A DNA stretch of 40,866 nt from Candidatus Poribacteria bacterium. GTDB lineage: Bacteria; Poribacteria; WGA-4E; WGA-3G. This document shows positions 10,270 to 20,633 of this stretch, one piece after another. The notes beneath the pieces are model-generated. The model had not been told where the DNA came from and ran no database searches. It saw only the letters and a program-made list of their open reading frames with translations. The stretch covers positions 7,614 to 48,479 of the forward strand of contig PYJE01000112.1 of NCBI GenBank assembly GCA_003635305.1. Reading direction: 5' to 3'. The position numbers and the translations under genes were made by a program. Every line of letters starts with the position of its first letter. Position 1 is the stretch's first letter.

Positions 10270-11127
10270 GTGGGACAAAAAACTCACCCGCGTGGATTAC
10301 GCTTAGGAATCATTGAGACGTGGGATTCAAAGTGGTATAGCGAACGCGACTATGCGCGATGGCTCCATGAAGATTTTCAGATTCAGGAGTTCGTCAAAAA
10401 GGAATTGGCGCGTGCAGGCATTTCACGCGTCGAAGTTGAACGTGTCGCAGACCGGTGTAGCATCAACATCCATACAGCCCGCCCCGGCATTGTCATCGGC
10501 CGCCGCGGTGTTGAGGCTGAGAAACTACAGGCCCTGTTGGAGAAACACATCGGGCGCCCGGTCCGGATTAACGTCTCTGAGATTAAACAACCGGATTTGG
10601 ATGCCCAACTTGTCTCCGAAGCAGTGGCGACACAACTGGAACGCCGCGCCCGGTTTAAACAGGTAATGCGCCGGAACATTCAGGTTTCGATGCAGGAAGG
10701 TGCCTTGGGCGTTAAAATCATGGTGAGTGGGCGGTTGGATGGCAACGAAATCGCCCGTTCCGAATCAAGCATTGAGGGACGCGTGCCACTGCACACCCTC
10801 CGCGCGAATGTGGACTACGGCTTTGCCGAGGCGAATACCACTTACGGCAAACTCGGTGTCAAGACGTGGATTTTCAAAGGCGAGATTATCGGGGTGCCGG
10901 ACAAGCTGAAAGGCGAGATTCCGACGCGTCGTGCAGGCCAGCGTGAGGACACCGGCGCACGCCGCCCCTCCCCGCGCTCCTCTCAGCCACCGCGTTCCCG
11001 GCGGGAATCGCGTTCCCGACAGCAAGGCGAACGTGGCCGCGGAAGAGGCGGCGGCGGACGCAGACGTTCACGCCGCGGCAGGGGCCAAGGGCAAGGACAG
11101 GGACACGGCCAGGGTGGGCGCAGTTAG
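10270..11127 (+). CDS. rpsC: 30S ribosomal protein S3 with a long basic RG-rich C-terminal tail (GTG start)
   Basis: [34 protein letters not shown]...[16 protein letters not shown]; tail [28 protein letters not shown]. Confidence 0.97.
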   Translation: MGQKTHPRGLRLGIIETWDSKWYSERDYARWLHEDFQIQEFVKKELARAGISRVEVERVADRCSINIHTARPGIVIGRRGVEAEKLQALLEKHIGRPVRINVSEIKQPDLDAQLVSEAVATQLERRARFKQVMRRNIQVSMQEGALGVKIMVSGRLDGNEIARSESSIEGRVPLHTLRANVDYGFAEANTTYGKLGVKTWIFKGEIIGVPDKLKGEIPTRRAGQREDTGARRPSPRSSQPPRSRRESRSRQQGERGRGRGGGGRRRSRRGRGQGQGQGHGQGGRS

Positions 11128-11161
11128 CCGCCCAGTTGTGAGCGAAAAGGAGTGATTCAAC

Positions 11162-11575
11162 ATGTTAATGCCGAAACGCGTGATGCACCGAAACGTGCAC
11201 CGCGGCAAACGCCGTGGCAAACCCCTGCGGGGTTCAAGCATTAGCTTCGGCGAGTACGGCTTGCAAGCGATGGAAGCTGGCTGGATAACGAGCAACCAGA
11301 TCGAATCTGCACGGATTGCGATTACCCGGTATGTTCGGCGTGGTGGTAAAGTTTGGATTAAAATTTTCCCGCACAAGCCGGTCAGCAAGAAACCTGCTGA
11401 AACGCGCATGGGCAGCGGTAAGAAGGGCCCACCCGAGTACTGGGTGGCTGTCGTCAAACCGGGCAGAATTCTGTATGAATTGAGCGGCGTTTCGCTTGAA
11501 GATGCAAAAGGGGCGATGAAACGTGCCGCCCACAAATTGCCAATCAAGACTAAGTTCGTTGCGCGCGATGCGTAG
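11162..11575 (+). CDS. rplP: 50S ribosomal protein L16
   Basis: [20 protein letters not shown]...[61 protein letters not shown]-like. Confidence 0.97.
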   Translation: MLMPKRVMHRNVHRGKRRGKPLRGSSISFGEYGLQAMEAGWITSNQIESARIAITRYVRRGGKVWIKIFPHKPVSKKPAETRMGSGKKGPPEYWVAVVKPGRILYELSGVSLEDAKGAMKRAAHKLPIKTKFVARDA

Positions 11576-11630
11576 GCGAGGTTTGCGTTGTCCGAACGGG
11601 CCGCCGGGCTTGTTCGTTTTGGAGGAAGAG

Positions 11631-11840
11631 ATGAAAGCGGCTGAACTACGAAACAAGACGACTGAGGAATTGCAGTCGGAGCTGCAGTCTCTCAAGGAGA
11701 ATCTGTTTAACCAGCGATTCCGCAGTATCTTGGGACAGCTTGAGGACACAACGCGCATCGGTAAAATCCGAAAGGATATCGCGCGGGTTCAAACTGTCCT
11801 GCGGGCACGTGCTTCGGGGCTTGAGGGGCAGGGAGGATAG
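11631..11840 (+). CDS. rpmC: 50S ribosomal protein L29
   Basis: [30 protein letters not shown]; ggaggaag SD. Confidence 0.93.
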   Translation: MKAAELRNKTTEELQSELQSLKENLFNQRFRSILGQLEDTTRIGKIRKDIARVQTVLRARASGLEGQGG

Positions 11841-12118
11841 TGTTGAACGAGGAAAGGCGTAGACATCGCAAGATGCGCACGGGCCGTGTCACTAGCAACA
11901 AGATGGATAAGACGGTTGCAGTGGCTCTGGTTCGGCGTTATCAACATCCCCTTTACAAAAAGGTGGTGCGGAAGACGAAGAAGATTCTGGCTCACGATGA
12001 GCGGAATAGTTGTAACGTCGGTGATGTGGTGCAGGTTATTGAAACGCGCCCGCTGAGTCGGCAGAAACGGTGGCGGGTTCAGGCGGTAGTAAGCGCAGTG
12101 CAACCCGCAAACGACTAA
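11840..12118 (+). CDS. rpsQ: 30S ribosomal protein S17 (GTG/TTG start overlapping the rpmC stop)
   Basis: RTGRVTSNKMDKTVAVALVRRYQHPLYKKVVRKTKKILAHDE. Confidence 0.95.
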   Translation: MLNEERRRHRKMRTGRVTSNKMDKTVAVALVRRYQHPLYKKVVRKTKKILAHDERNSCNVGDVVQVIETRPLSRQKRWRVQAVVSAVQPAND

Positions 12119-12159
12119 TTGCGAAGAAAGGGTTTTCGTTCTGTCACCGGTGAGGTGCT

Positions 12160-12546
12160 GTGACGAAAAATACGGAGATGGTTCAATCACACACTCGATT
12201 AACCTGCGCGGATAACACCGGTGCGCGGAAACTGATGTGCATTAGCGTGCTCGGCGGCACACGTCGGCGTTATGCACGTGTCGGTGACGTTATCGTGGCG
12301 AGCATCAAGGAAGCAACACCGAATACGCAGGTGAAGGCGGGCGAAGTCGTCCGGGCTGTTGTCGTGCGCACCGCCAAAGAATATCGCCGTGCCGACGGTT
12401 CCTACATCAAATTCGATCAGAACGCGGCGGTGCTCATCGACCCGCAGAATCAGCCGCGCGGCACTCGCATTTTCGGGCCCGTCGCGCGCGAGTTGAGAGA
12501 GAAAGCGTTCACCCGAATCGTCTCGCTCGCGCCCGAAGTGATTTAG
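12160..12546 (+). CDS. rplN: 50S ribosomal protein L14 (GTG 12160 or ATG 12178)
   Basis: [27 protein letters not shown]...[24 protein letters not shown]. Confidence 0.96.
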   Translation: MTKNTEMVQSHTRLTCADNTGARKLMCISVLGGTRRRYARVGDVIVASIKEATPNTQVKAGEVVRAVVVRTAKEYRRADGSYIKFDQNAAVLIDPQNQPRGTRIFGPVARELREKAFTRIVSLAPEVI

Positions 12547-12556
12547 GAGGACAATT

Positions 12557-12790
12557 GTGGCACAGAGAAAACTGCATATCAAAAAAGATGATATGGTGCT
12601 CGTCCTCAGCGGCAAAAATAGAGGCGAGCGCGGCGTGGTTTTGGAAGTGTTTCCAGAGAAAAACCGGGCCATCGTTGAGGGCATCCACATGATTAAACGG
12701 CATCTCCGTCCCAGCCAGATGGGGCAGGGTGGCGTTGTGGAACGCGAAGGCACCATTCATGTTTCTAACCTCAAGAAGGTTGAAAGTTAG
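12557..12790 (+). CDS. rplX: 50S ribosomal protein L24, short form
   Basis: LHIKKDDMVLVLSGKNRGERGVVLEVFPEKNRAIVEGIHMIKRHLRPSQ; KOW motif; 77 aa. Confidence 0.93.
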   Translation: MAQRKLHIKKDDMVLVLSGKNRGERGVVLEVFPEKNRAIVEGIHMIKRHLRPSQMGQGGVVEREGTIHVSNLKKVES

Positions 12791-12876
12791 GGGCTTTCGG
12801 CGGCGCGGCATCGGACGCATCTCGGCGGAGATGCACCGCTTCAACCCGATAATGGAAACGTAGAGGATAAAGGCTG

Positions 12877-13416
12877 ATGAGCCCATTTAAAGCATTTTAT
12901 CAGACGGAAGTCGTCCCGGCATTGCAAAAGCATTTTGGCTACGCAAACGTGATGCAGATTCCGAAACTGGACAAAATCGCGCTGAACATCGGTGTCGGCG
13001 AGGCAATTCAGAACCCGAAGGCATTGGAAGATGCTGTCGAAGAATTGACGCTGATTGCCGGACAGCGCGCCATCATCACGCATGCCAAAAAGTCTGTCTC
13101 TGCCTTTAAAGTCAGAACAGGCATGGCAATCGGCTGCAAAGTTACCTTAAGACAGCAGCGGATGTATGAGTTTTTCAACCGGCTGGTGAACGTTGTTCTG
13201 CCGCAGATTCGGGACTTCCGCGGTGTCTCGCCGGACGCTTTTGATGGCCGGGGGAACTACTCCCTGGGCCTTACGGAACAACTCATCTTCCCGGAAATTG
13301 ACTATGACCGGGTGAATGATATCCGCGGCTTGAATGTAACCGTTGTTACCACCGCTGCTACCGACGAAGAGGGGCGCGAGTTGCTAAGGTTACTAGGCAT
13401 GCCGTTCCGACGCTAA
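12877..13416 (+). CDS. rplE: 50S ribosomal protein L5
   Basis: [18 protein letters not shown]...[23 protein letters not shown]. Confidence 0.97.
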   Translation: MSPFKAFYQTEVVPALQKHFGYANVMQIPKLDKIALNIGVGEAIQNPKALEDAVEELTLIAGQRAIITHAKKSVSAFKVRTGMAIGCKVTLRQQRMYEFFNRLVNVVLPQIRDFRGVSPDAFDGRGNYSLGLTEQLIFPEIDYDRVNDIRGLNVTVVTTAATDEEGRELLRLLGMPFRR

Positions 13417-13435
13417 CTGAAAAGGAGAATCTGAA

Positions 13436-13621
13436 TTGGCAAGCAAATCTTGGATTGCCAGGCAGCAGAGAACACCGCGGTTTAGCACGCGCGCCTACAG
13501 CCGCTGCAAGAGTTGCGGCAGGGCCCGCGGTTACCTGCGGAAGTTTGAGATGTGTCGTATCTGTTTCCGCCTGAACGCCCGCGCCGGCAAAATCCCCGGT
13601 GTCCGAAAGGCGAGTTGGTAG
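13436..13621 (+). CDS. rpsN: 30S ribosomal protein S14, zinc-binding (type Z), TTG start
   Basis: [27 protein letters not shown]: two CxxC pairs. Confidence 0.96.
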   Translation: MASKSWIARQQRTPRFSTRAYSRCKSCGRARGYLRKFEMCRICFRLNARAGKIPGVRKASW

Positions 13622-13703
13622 AAACGCGCGACAGCGCAGCCGCTACCGATGCGACACTACCTATCGGGCTGCGCGTGTATCCACGAAATAAGGAGAATCT
13701 TTC

Positions 13704-14105
13704 ATGTCGATGACCGATCCGATTGCAGATATGTTAACCCGTATCCGCAATGCCAACATGGCGGGACATGAACGCGTTGAAATCCCTTCCTCCAAAGTCA
13801 AGGCGGAAATTGCCCGCATCTTGTCTGAAGAAGGGTTTGTCAACAATTACCGTTTAATTGATGATGGCAAACAGGGGATTTTAAGAATCTACTTGAAATA
13901 CGGTAACACGAAAAAGGAGAAGGTTATCACGAACCTCAAGCGGATTAGCAAACCGGGCCGGCGTGTCTACGTCAAGTCCGATAATTTGCCGCGGGTTTAC
14001 GGTGACCTCGGCGTGGCTATCTTATCAACGTCACAGGGGTTGAAAACGTCACCGCAGTGCCGAAGTGCCAAGATCGGCGGTGAAGTCCTCTGCTATGTCT
14101 GGTAG
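13704..14105 (+). CDS. rpsH: 30S ribosomal protein S8
   Basis: [38 protein letters not shown]...GGEVLCYVW. Confidence 0.97.
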   Translation: MSMTDPIADMLTRIRNANMAGHERVEIPSSKVKAEIARILSEEGFVNNYRLIDDGKQGILRIYLKYGNTKKEKVITNLKRISKPGRRVYVKSDNLPRVYGDLGVAILSTSQGLKTSPQCRSAKIGGEVLCYVW

Positions 14106-14174
14106 GACGAGTCGCGTGCTGGGTTCCGCGAGCGAACGAGAATTCGGCTAGCGGATTGAATTGGGAGAAAACGC

Positions 14175-14741
14175 ATGTCACGCATTGGACAAAAACCGAT
14201 TCCGATTCCGAATAAAGTGCAGGTAGTTTTAAACAAAAACGACGTGCACGTTGAAGGGCCGAAAGGGCACCTTGATTGGAGGCTGCCGCTCGGAATCGAT
14301 GTGACGCTTGAGGAAAACGTCATAACCGTCCAAAGGACGAGTGATCAGAAACAACACAGGGCACTGCATGGATTGGCCCGAAGCCTTATCGCCAATATGG
14401 TGACAGGGGTTTCCGAGGGCTTTGAGAAGAAGCTCCGGGTAGTCGGCACGGGTTATCGGGCTGAAGTCAACCGGCAGAAAGTTTTGGTGCTGGATGTCGG
14501 GTATTCGCATTCCGTGTCTTATTCGCCGCCTGCGGGGATAACGCTCAGTGTTGAGGCTACAGAGACGGTGGATGGGCAGACGCACACGCCGATTCTGGTG
14601 AGTGGCATTGATAAGCAACTCGTCGGACAGGTAGCGGCTTCTATCCGCCAGATTAAGAAGCCTGAAATCTACAAACCGTGTAAAGGCATTCGCTACGATG
14701 GCGAACGCGTTCGGGATAAAGAAGGGAAGGCTGCGACGTAA
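14175..14741 (+). CDS. rplF: 50S ribosomal protein L6
   Basis: [15 protein letters not shown]...GPKGHL...[19 protein letters not shown]-like. Confidence 0.96.
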   Translation: MSRIGQKPIPIPNKVQVVLNKNDVHVEGPKGHLDWRLPLGIDVTLEENVITVQRTSDQKQHRALHGLARSLIANMVTGVSEGFEKKLRVVGTGYRAEVNRQKVLVLDVGYSHSVSYSPPAGITLSVEATETVDGQTHTPILVSGIDKQLVGQVAASIRQIKKPEIYKPCKGIRYDGERVRDKEGKAAT

Positions 14742-14742
14742 T

Positions 14743-15120
14743 ATGGAAGCGACGAAAAAGAAGCGCGCAAGTCATGCCAGGCGCCGAAGACGCATCCGCC
14801 GGAAGGTCAGCGGCAGCGGCCAACGACCGAGGCTCTCTGTGTTTCGGAGCCTGAAACATATCTATGCGCAGATTATTAACGATGAACTCGGTGAGACGCT
14901 AGTAGAAGCCTCCAGTTTGTCGCCGGAGTTGAAGACGACGCTCGGTGGTAGTGGTGGCGGCGGCAATGTGGCGGCGGCGCGGCAGGTAGGCGCGCTCATC
15001 GCGCAGAAAGCCAAGCAGCACAATATTGACGTAGTTGTCTTTGACCGGGGCGGCCATCTCTACCATGGGCGCGTGAAGGCACTCGCCGAAGCCGCCAAAG
15101 AGGGTGGACTCAAGTTCTAG
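14743..15120 (+). CDS. rplR: 50S ribosomal protein L18
   Basis: [32 protein letters not shown]...[28 protein letters not shown]. Confidence 0.95.
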   Translation: MEATKKKRASHARRRRRIRRKVSGSGQRPRLSVFRSLKHIYAQIINDELGETLVEASSLSPELKTTLGGSGGGGNVAAARQVGALIAQKAKQHNIDVVVFDRGGHLYHGRVKALAEAAKEGGLKF

Positions 15121-15162
15121 CCGCCCCACAGTTGCGCAACGCGCAGTGGCAAGGAGAATTTT

Positions 15163-15675
15163 TTGCTGAGAGATAAAATTAACCCTGATGAATTTGAATT
15201 TGAGGAGCGCGCCATCGCAATCAACCGCGTTATGCGTGTCGGCAAAGGGCGACGGACCCCGAGTTTTAACACGCTTTCGGTTGTCGGCAATCGTGATGGC
15301 ATCGTCGGTATCGGGTTTGGCAGCGCGAGTGAGGTGGCAGGGGCTATTCAGAAAAGCCTCGCCGATGCGCGGAAAAACCTGATTCGGGTGCCGCTCGTTG
15401 AAGGCACGCTCCCACACGAAATCATCAGCGAATTCAAATCCGCCAAAGTTTTGCTGAAACCGGCTAGCCCCGGCACCGGCATTATCGCCGGACACGCTAC
15501 GCGCGCTATCTTGGAATTTGCAGGTGTCCGAGACGCGCTGACGAAGTGTCTTTCCTCGCGGAACGTGAAAAACATCGCCGAAGCCACCATGCTGGGGTTG
15601 AAAAACCTCAAAGATGTGAACGAAGTGGCACGGCTCCGTGGCAAGACCGTGGAGGAATTGCTGCACAAAAAGTAG
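15163..15675 (+). CDS. rpsE: 30S ribosomal protein S5 (TTG start)
   Basis: FEERAIAINRVMRVGKGRR...LLKPASPGTGIIAGHATRAILEFAGVRD. Confidence 0.95.
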   Translation: MLRDKINPDEFEFEERAIAINRVMRVGKGRRTPSFNTLSVVGNRDGIVGIGFGSASEVAGAIQKSLADARKNLIRVPLVEGTLPHEIISEFKSAKVLLKPASPGTGIIAGHATRAILEFAGVRDALTKCLSSRNVKNIAEATMLGLKNLKDVNEVARLRGKTVEELLHKK

Positions 15676-15813
15676 CCTGTCTCTGCACGGCGATGTTTCG
15701 GCGGTTACGTGATGCCCCTCGGCCAGCGCGGGGCGATTCACGCACAGATTCAGAAGCCCTCTAACCGTAATTTATTCAGACACAGGCGTTTTACGTCTAT
15801 GGAGTGAATCTTG

Positions 15814-16260
15814 ATGAAATTGAATGAACTCAAGCCCGCGCCCGGAGCGAGGCGTGCCCGAAAGCGAGTCGGCCGAGGCAATGCATCCGGCCGGGGCGGC
15901 ACCTGCGGCCGCGGGCATAAGGGGCAAAAATCCCGTTCCGGTGGTTCTATCCCGGCATGGTTTGAAGGGGGACAGATGCCGCTAGTGCGGCGGCTCCCCA
16001 AGCGCGGGCCGCGAAGAACCGCCCACAAACGATTGGCATACGATGTCGTCAACGTTGAAACCCTTAACCGATTTGAGGCGGAAGACGTTGTGAATCCTGC
16101 CACGCTGCGGCAGAAGGGCATCGTCAAACGAAAAAACGCGCTAATAAAGATACTGGGAGAGGGTGAGCTCGAAAAACGGCTGAACGTCCAAGCCCATCGC
16201 TTCTCAAAAACGGCTATTGAGAAGATCGAGTCACAAGGCGGCACGGCTGAGGTGATTTAA
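15814..16260 (+). CDS. rplO: 50S ribosomal protein L15
   Basis: MKLNELKPAPGARRARKRVGRGNASGRGGTCGRGHKGQKSRSGG. Confidence 0.97.
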   Translation: MKLNELKPAPGARRARKRVGRGNASGRGGTCGRGHKGQKSRSGGSIPAWFEGGQMPLVRRLPKRGPRRTAHKRLAYDVVNVETLNRFEAEDVVNPATLRQKGIVKRKNALIKILGEGELEKRLNVQAHRFSKTAIEKIESQGGTAEVI

Positions 16261-17592
16261 GTGATTAAGGCATTTCAAAACGCTCTCAAAATCCCGGAAT
16301 TGCGGCAGCGCATCATTTTTACGGCGTTGTTTTTGATTGTGTATCGCCTCGGTGCCCACATCACACTCCCCGGTATTGATGACCAGGCGTTGGAAGCATT
16401 TTTCCGGCAGCTTATGGAACGCGGCGGAAACGTCATCGGCTTCATTGACTTGTTCTCCGGCGGTGCTTTCAGCCAAATGACGATTTTCGCGCTCGGCATC
16501 CAGCCGTATATCAGTGCCTCAATCATCATGCAGCTCCTCGCTGTCATCGTGCCGTCCTTGGAGAAACTCTCTAAGGAGCCCGATGGCAGGAAGAAGATTA
16601 CGCAGTACACCCGCTACGGCACAGTCATCCTGAGTCTCATTCAGGGGATAACGATTAGCATCGTTTTGCGGAATCCGGGGCAAATCACTGGACAGGCAGA
16701 ACAGGTGGTGACGAACCCAGACCTCTGGTGGCACTTTTTGGTAGTCCTCACCTTGACGGCTGGCACCTCTTTTGTGATGTGGCTCGGCGAACAGATTACG
16801 GAGCGCGGCATCGGCAACGGCATCTCGCTGATTATTACCGTCGGTATCATCGCCGGATTGCCGGGGGGCATCACGACTGTCTTCAACAATCTGTTCTCCA
16901 ATCCGAGTTTCGGGATTCCACAGCTTGTGCTCCTGACAGGACTTGTCATTGTCGCAGTGATGGGGACTGTCTTTATCACGCTCTCTGTCCGCAGGATTCC
17001 GGTGCAATATGGACGGCAGATTCGTGGCAGGAGAGTGTTCGGTGGACAGACGACGCATCTCCCACTCCGTGTGAACGCCGCGGGCATGATTCCGATTATT
17101 TTCGCCGTGACGTTAATTCAGTTTCCGACGACTGTCCTCAACTTTTTGCCGCGTGATTGGGGATGGGTAGTCGGTGCGAGCGCGCTTTTTAGTCCTGGCT
17201 CGCCGTTATATCTGATTGTTTACGCGCTGCTGATTGTTGGGTTCACCTATTTCTACACGGCGGTGCAAATCAACCCGGTTCAGATGGCGGAGGATTTGCA
17301 GAAATATGGGGGCTTTATTCCCGGCATTCGTCCGGGCAGGCAGACGGCGGATTACATCAACACGACGCTGACGCGCATCACGCTTCCGGGCGCGCTATTC
17401 CTCGCGGCTATCGCCGTGATTCCGATTATCATCACGAGCCGTTTGGGTATCGGCAACATGGTGGAAGGTGCCTCCGTTTTGATTGTTGTCGGTGTGGTGT
17501 TGGATACGATGTCGCAGATTGAATCCTATTTGACGACGCGCCACTACGAAGGGTTCCTCAAGGATCGGAAGCTCCGGAACCGGCGGCGATAA
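16261..17592 (+). CDS. secY: Preprotein translocase subunit SecY (GTG start, abuts the rplO stop)
   Basis: 443-aa polytopic protein; [50 protein letters not shown]. Confidence 0.97.
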   Translation: MIKAFQNALKIPELRQRIIFTALFLIVYRLGAHITLPGIDDQALEAFFRQLMERGGNVIGFIDLFSGGAFSQMTIFALGIQPYISASIIMQLLAVIVPSLEKLSKEPDGRKKITQYTRYGTVILSLIQGITISIVLRNPGQITGQAEQVVTNPDLWWHFLVVLTLTAGTSFVMWLGEQITERGIGNGISLIITVGIIAGLPGGITTVFNNLFSNPSFGIPQLVLLTGLVIVAVMGTVFITLSVRRIPVQYGRQIRGRRVFGGQTTHLPLRVNAAGMIPIIFAVTLIQFPTTVLNFLPRDWGWVVGASALFSPGSPLYLIVYALLIVGFTYFYTAVQINPVQMAEDLQKYGGFIPGIRPGRQTADYINTTLTRITLPGALFLAAIAVIPIIITSRLGIGNMVEGASVLIVVGVVLDTMSQIESYLTTRHYEGFLKDRKLRNRRR

Positions 17593-17605
17593 ATGGAGAA
17601 GAGAC

Positions 17606-17722
17606 ATGAAAGTCAGACCATCTGTTAAGAAGATGTGTAACCGATGTAAGGTTATTAAGCGCAAAGGGGTTATCCGCGTGATTTGTCCTGCTAACCCGAA
17701 GCACAAACAGCGGCAGGGTTAA
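17606..17722 (+). CDS. rpmJ: 50S ribosomal protein L36 (38 aa; missing from the supplied ORF track)
   Basis: ATG..TAA translates to [38 protein letters not shown], the canonical L36 with C-C-C-H zinc ligands. Confidence 0.95.
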   Translation: MKVRPSVKKMCNRCKVIKRKGVIRVICPANPKHKQRQG

Positions 17723-17749
17723 TCCCGCTGCGCGAGGAGGAGGAAAACC

Positions 17750-18145
17750 ATGGCAAGGATTGCAGGCGTAGATCTGCCGCGGAACAAACGGGTAGATATC
17801 GCACTTACGGCGATTTACGGCATTGGCCGTTATACTGCATCGCAGATTGTCAACGATTTGGAGATCGATCCGGCGACGAAGGTGGATAGCCTTGCGGAGA
17901 ACGAGGTGAACCAGATTCGGACGAAGATCACCCGGGATTACAAGGTTGAGGGTGACTTGCGCCGCGAGGTAGATCAGAACATTAAGCGGCTGATGGATGT
18001 GAACAGTTATCGTGGTTTGCGTCACCGCCGGCAGTTGCCGGTTCGCGGCCAGCGCACCAATACGAACGCTCGGACGCGTAAAGGCAAGGCGCGCACGATT
18101 TCCGTCGGCAGGAAGGCGAAAGAGGCGGCACGCAAGGGCGGCTAA
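17750..18145 (+). CDS. rpsM: 30S ribosomal protein S13
   Basis: [26 protein letters not shown]...[25 protein letters not shown]. Confidence 0.98.
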   Translation: MARIAGVDLPRNKRVDIALTAIYGIGRYTASQIVNDLEIDPATKVDSLAENEVNQIRTKITRDYKVEGDLRREVDQNIKRLMDVNSYRGLRHRRQLPVRGQRTNTNARTRKGKARTISVGRKAKEAARKGG

Positions 18146-18154
18146 TTTTGCGCG

Positions 18155-18194
18155 GCTGTGTGGCTCGATTGCATGTCCATTTGGGCCACGCGGC
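18155..18194 (+). promoter_or_regulatory. 12-bp-stem hairpin in the rpsM-rpsK spacer
   Basis: GCTGTGTGGCTC-(16 nt)-GGGCCACGCGGC, all 12 positions pair if G:U is allowed. Confidence 0.55.
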
Positions 18195-18337
18195 ATATCT
18201 GGTACCGAATTCATTTCTGTGGTTTGGAGTCGCCTGATTCCAAACGGGACAAGAGCGTTTGGAGGATGGACAGGTTTGTAGGATTCAGATGCTCTGGTTT
18301 CGCTACAGACACGATTGGTATTAAAGGAGAAACGGTT

Positions 18338-18709
18338 TTGCGTGGAAGAAGAAGAGAACGCAAGAACGTGCCTGAGGGTATCGCCCATATCCAGGCTACC
18401 TTCAATAACACGATTATCACGATTACGGATTTAAACGGGAACACCGTCGCTTGGGCGAATGCGGGGATGACGTTCACGGGTTCGCGGAAGTCTACGCCGT
18501 TTGCGGCGCAGCAGACTGCGGAGTCTTGCGCGCGTCGAGCGATGGACCACGGTATGAAGCGCGTTGAAGTGCGAGTCAAAGGGCCGGGTTCTGGCCGTGA
18601 GTCCTCTATCCGCGCGCTCGCGCAATCGGGGTTGCAGATTACGGCGATGAAGGACGTGACACCTATCCCACACAACGGCTGTCGTCCCCCGAAGAGACGG
18701 CGCGTTTAA
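18338..18709 (+). CDS. rpsK: 30S ribosomal protein S11 (TTG start)
   Basis: [27 protein letters not shown]...[14 protein letters not shown]; ttaaaggaga SD upstream. Confidence 0.96.
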   Translation: MRGRRRERKNVPEGIAHIQATFNNTIITITDLNGNTVAWANAGMTFTGSRKSTPFAAQQTAESCARRAMDHGMKRVEVRVKGPGSGRESSIRALAQSGLQITAMKDVTPIPHNGCRPPKRRRV

Positions 18710-18786
18710 GTTTCGGGACGGACGCAAATGCCATCATTCGCCGTTCGTTCTGTGGAAGTCCTAACCTTGTTGATAGCGAGGGAGCA

Positions 18787-19419
18787 ATGAGTAGATATTT
18801 AGATTCAGTCTGTAAATTATGTCGGCGGGAGGGTGAGAAGCTCTTTCTGAAGGGGCACCGTTGCAACGGGCCGAAGTGCGCTTTTGAGCGTCGCAGTTAC
18901 CCGCCGGGGGAGCACGGCCAAAAGCCCCCGAGTCGCGTTCGGGGTGATTTTCGGCGGCAATTGCGGGCGAAGCAGAAAGCGAAGCGCACTTACGGTGTGT
19001 TCGAGAAGCAGTTCCGCAACTATTACTTCAAAGCCTCGCGTCAAACCGGTATCACGGGCGAGAATTTGATTAGCCTTCTGGAACGCCGCTTGGATAATGT
19101 TGTCTATCGGCTTGGGTTTGCAACCTCCCGCAACCAGGCACGTCAACTCGTGAAGCACAACCACTTCCTGATCAACGGCAGGCGGGTGAATATTCCCTCC
19201 TATACGGTGCAGGTTGGGGATGTGATTACGCCGCGTGAGCGGAGCCGGCACCTTGCCGTCATTCAGGAGGCGTTGGATTACGCGAAGCAGCGCGGTGCCC
19301 CCGAATGGCTGGATATTGACACCGATAAGGCGGAAGGCCGCGTGCAAGGTGCCCCCGTGGTGGAGCAGATTGCAATGGAGCTTGAAACACAGCTCATCAT
19401 TGAGCTTTACTCCAGATAA
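18787..19419 (+). CDS. rpsD: 30S ribosomal protein S4 with zinc-ribbon N-terminus
   Basis: CKLCRREGEKLFLKGHRCNGPKCAFERRSYPPGEHG...YYFKASRQTGITGENLISLLERRLDNVVYRLGFA. Confidence 0.97.
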   Translation: MSRYLDSVCKLCRREGEKLFLKGHRCNGPKCAFERRSYPPGEHGQKPPSRVRGDFRRQLRAKQKAKRTYGVFEKQFRNYYFKASRQTGITGENLISLLERRLDNVVYRLGFATSRNQARQLVKHNHFLINGRRVNIPSYTVQVGDVITPRERSRHLAVIQEALDYAKQRGAPEWLDIDTDKAEGRVQGAPVVEQIAMELETQLIIELYSR

Positions 19420-19425
19420 TTCTTT

Positions 19426-19492
19426 TGTGTGGTTCAAAGGGAGCCCTGGCGCGCCCGATTCGCGCAATCGCAAACTCCCTTCGGGCCACACA
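19426..19492 (+). promoter_or_regulatory. Long imperfect hairpin in the rpsD-rpoA spacer
   Basis: TGTGTGGTTCAAAGGGAG ... CTCCCTTCGGGCCACACA, 17 of 18 positions pair if G:U is allowed. Confidence 0.6.
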
Positions 19493-19520
19493 ACGCCCCC
19501 ACTTCTATAGGAGGAAATTG

Positions 19521-20633
19521 ATGATAAGGTCCGAGCTATCGATACCGGAACGGCTGATAACGGACACCGCGTCCTTACGGCCGAATTATGCCAAGTATAC
19601 GGCTGAACCTTTTGAGCGCGGCTATGGAACGACCCTCGGCAACTCGCTCCGCCGCGTCCTCCTTTCTTCAATTAAAGGAGCCGCCATCACGGCTGTCCAG
19701 ATCGACCAGGTGCAGCATGAATATTCGACTATTCCGGGTGTCAAGGAAGATGTCGTCCAGATTCTCCTCAATCTCAAGGAGATTCGGTTTCGGATAGAGA
19801 CAGACGAACCGATGACGCTGTGGCTGAACGCCGTTGGTTCCGGCCAGTTAACTGCCGCGGATATCAAGCCGAACGCGTTCGTTGAGATTATCAATCCAGA
19901 CCTGCATGTTGCCACGCTTGACAAATGCGATGGTTTGGATATGGAGATTCATGTCCGAACCGGGCGCGGCTACTCACTCGCTGAAGAACACAGACCTGCC
20001 AGACACACCATTGGGTTGATTCCCGTTGACGCGAAGTTCTCGCCGGTCGAAAAAGTCAATTTCTGGGTAGAGGAAACCCGCGTTGGCGATATGACGAACT
20101 TTGACAAACTCAACTTGGAAGTCTGGACAGATGCGAGCATCACACCGAAAGAGGCAGTAACGCGCGCCGCTGAAATCTTGACAGACCAGCTCAGCCGGTT
20201 TATGGACATTGACGAGTCCTATGTAGAGAAACCGTTGGAAATCGACGAACGGCGGCAGCGGCAAGACAGATACCTCTCCAAACCGGTTTCGGAACTCGAT
20301 CTTTCTGTCCGTGCCGCGAACTGCCTGAAAACCGCCGGCATCCAAACTATCCGCGAGTTAGTTTCCAAAGAGGAGAAGGAGATGCTGGAATATAAGAATT
20401 TCGGCAAAACCTCCCTTAAGGAAATCACCGATCAGCTTGACAGCATGGGACTCTATTTGGGCATGCCGGTTGCCGATGAGCTGGAGGCAGAGGAAGCCGA
20501 GGTGGAAGAGGAAACACCTGAAACGAACGAGGAGGCGCGAACGGAACCGGCCGAAGAAGCCGAAGGAGAGGATACGGCTGAAGATGCGCCGCCGGCCGAC
20601 GATACGCACACGGAGGAAGAAGATGCGTCATAG
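19521..20633 (+). CDS. rpoA: DNA-directed RNA polymerase alpha subunit with a ~50-aa acidic C-terminal extension
   Basis: [27 protein letters not shown]...[23 protein letters not shown]...GKTSLKEI; tail [34 protein letters not shown]. Confidence 0.97.
   Translation: MIRSELSIPERLITDTASLRPNYAKYTAEPFERGYGTTLGNSLRRVLLSSIKGAAITAVQIDQVQHEYSTIPGVKEDVVQILLNLKEIRFRIETDEPMTLWLNAVGSGQLTAADIKPNAFVEIINPDLHVATLDKCDGLDMEIHVRTGRGYSLAEEHRPARHTIGLIPVDAKFSPVEKVNFWVEETRVGDMTNFDKLNLEVWTDASITPKEAVTRAAEILTDQLSRFMDIDESYVEKPLEIDERRQRQDRYLSKPVSELDLSVRAANCLKTAGIQTIRELVSKEEKEMLEYKNFGKTSLKEITDQLDSMGLYLGMPVADELEAEEAEVEEETPETNEEARTEPAEEAEGEDTAEDAPPADDTHTEEEDAS

Noticed and set aside
13621-13690. GCGCAGCC...GGCTGCGC hairpin in the rpsN-rpsH spacer as a terminator
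   Set aside because: No U-tract and it lies mid-operon; probably another short palindromic element or processing hairpin, too weak to call.
14899-15741. 280-aa minus-strand ORF opposite rplR/rpsE
   Set aside because: Antisense shadow of ribosomal genes; composition is not protein-like.
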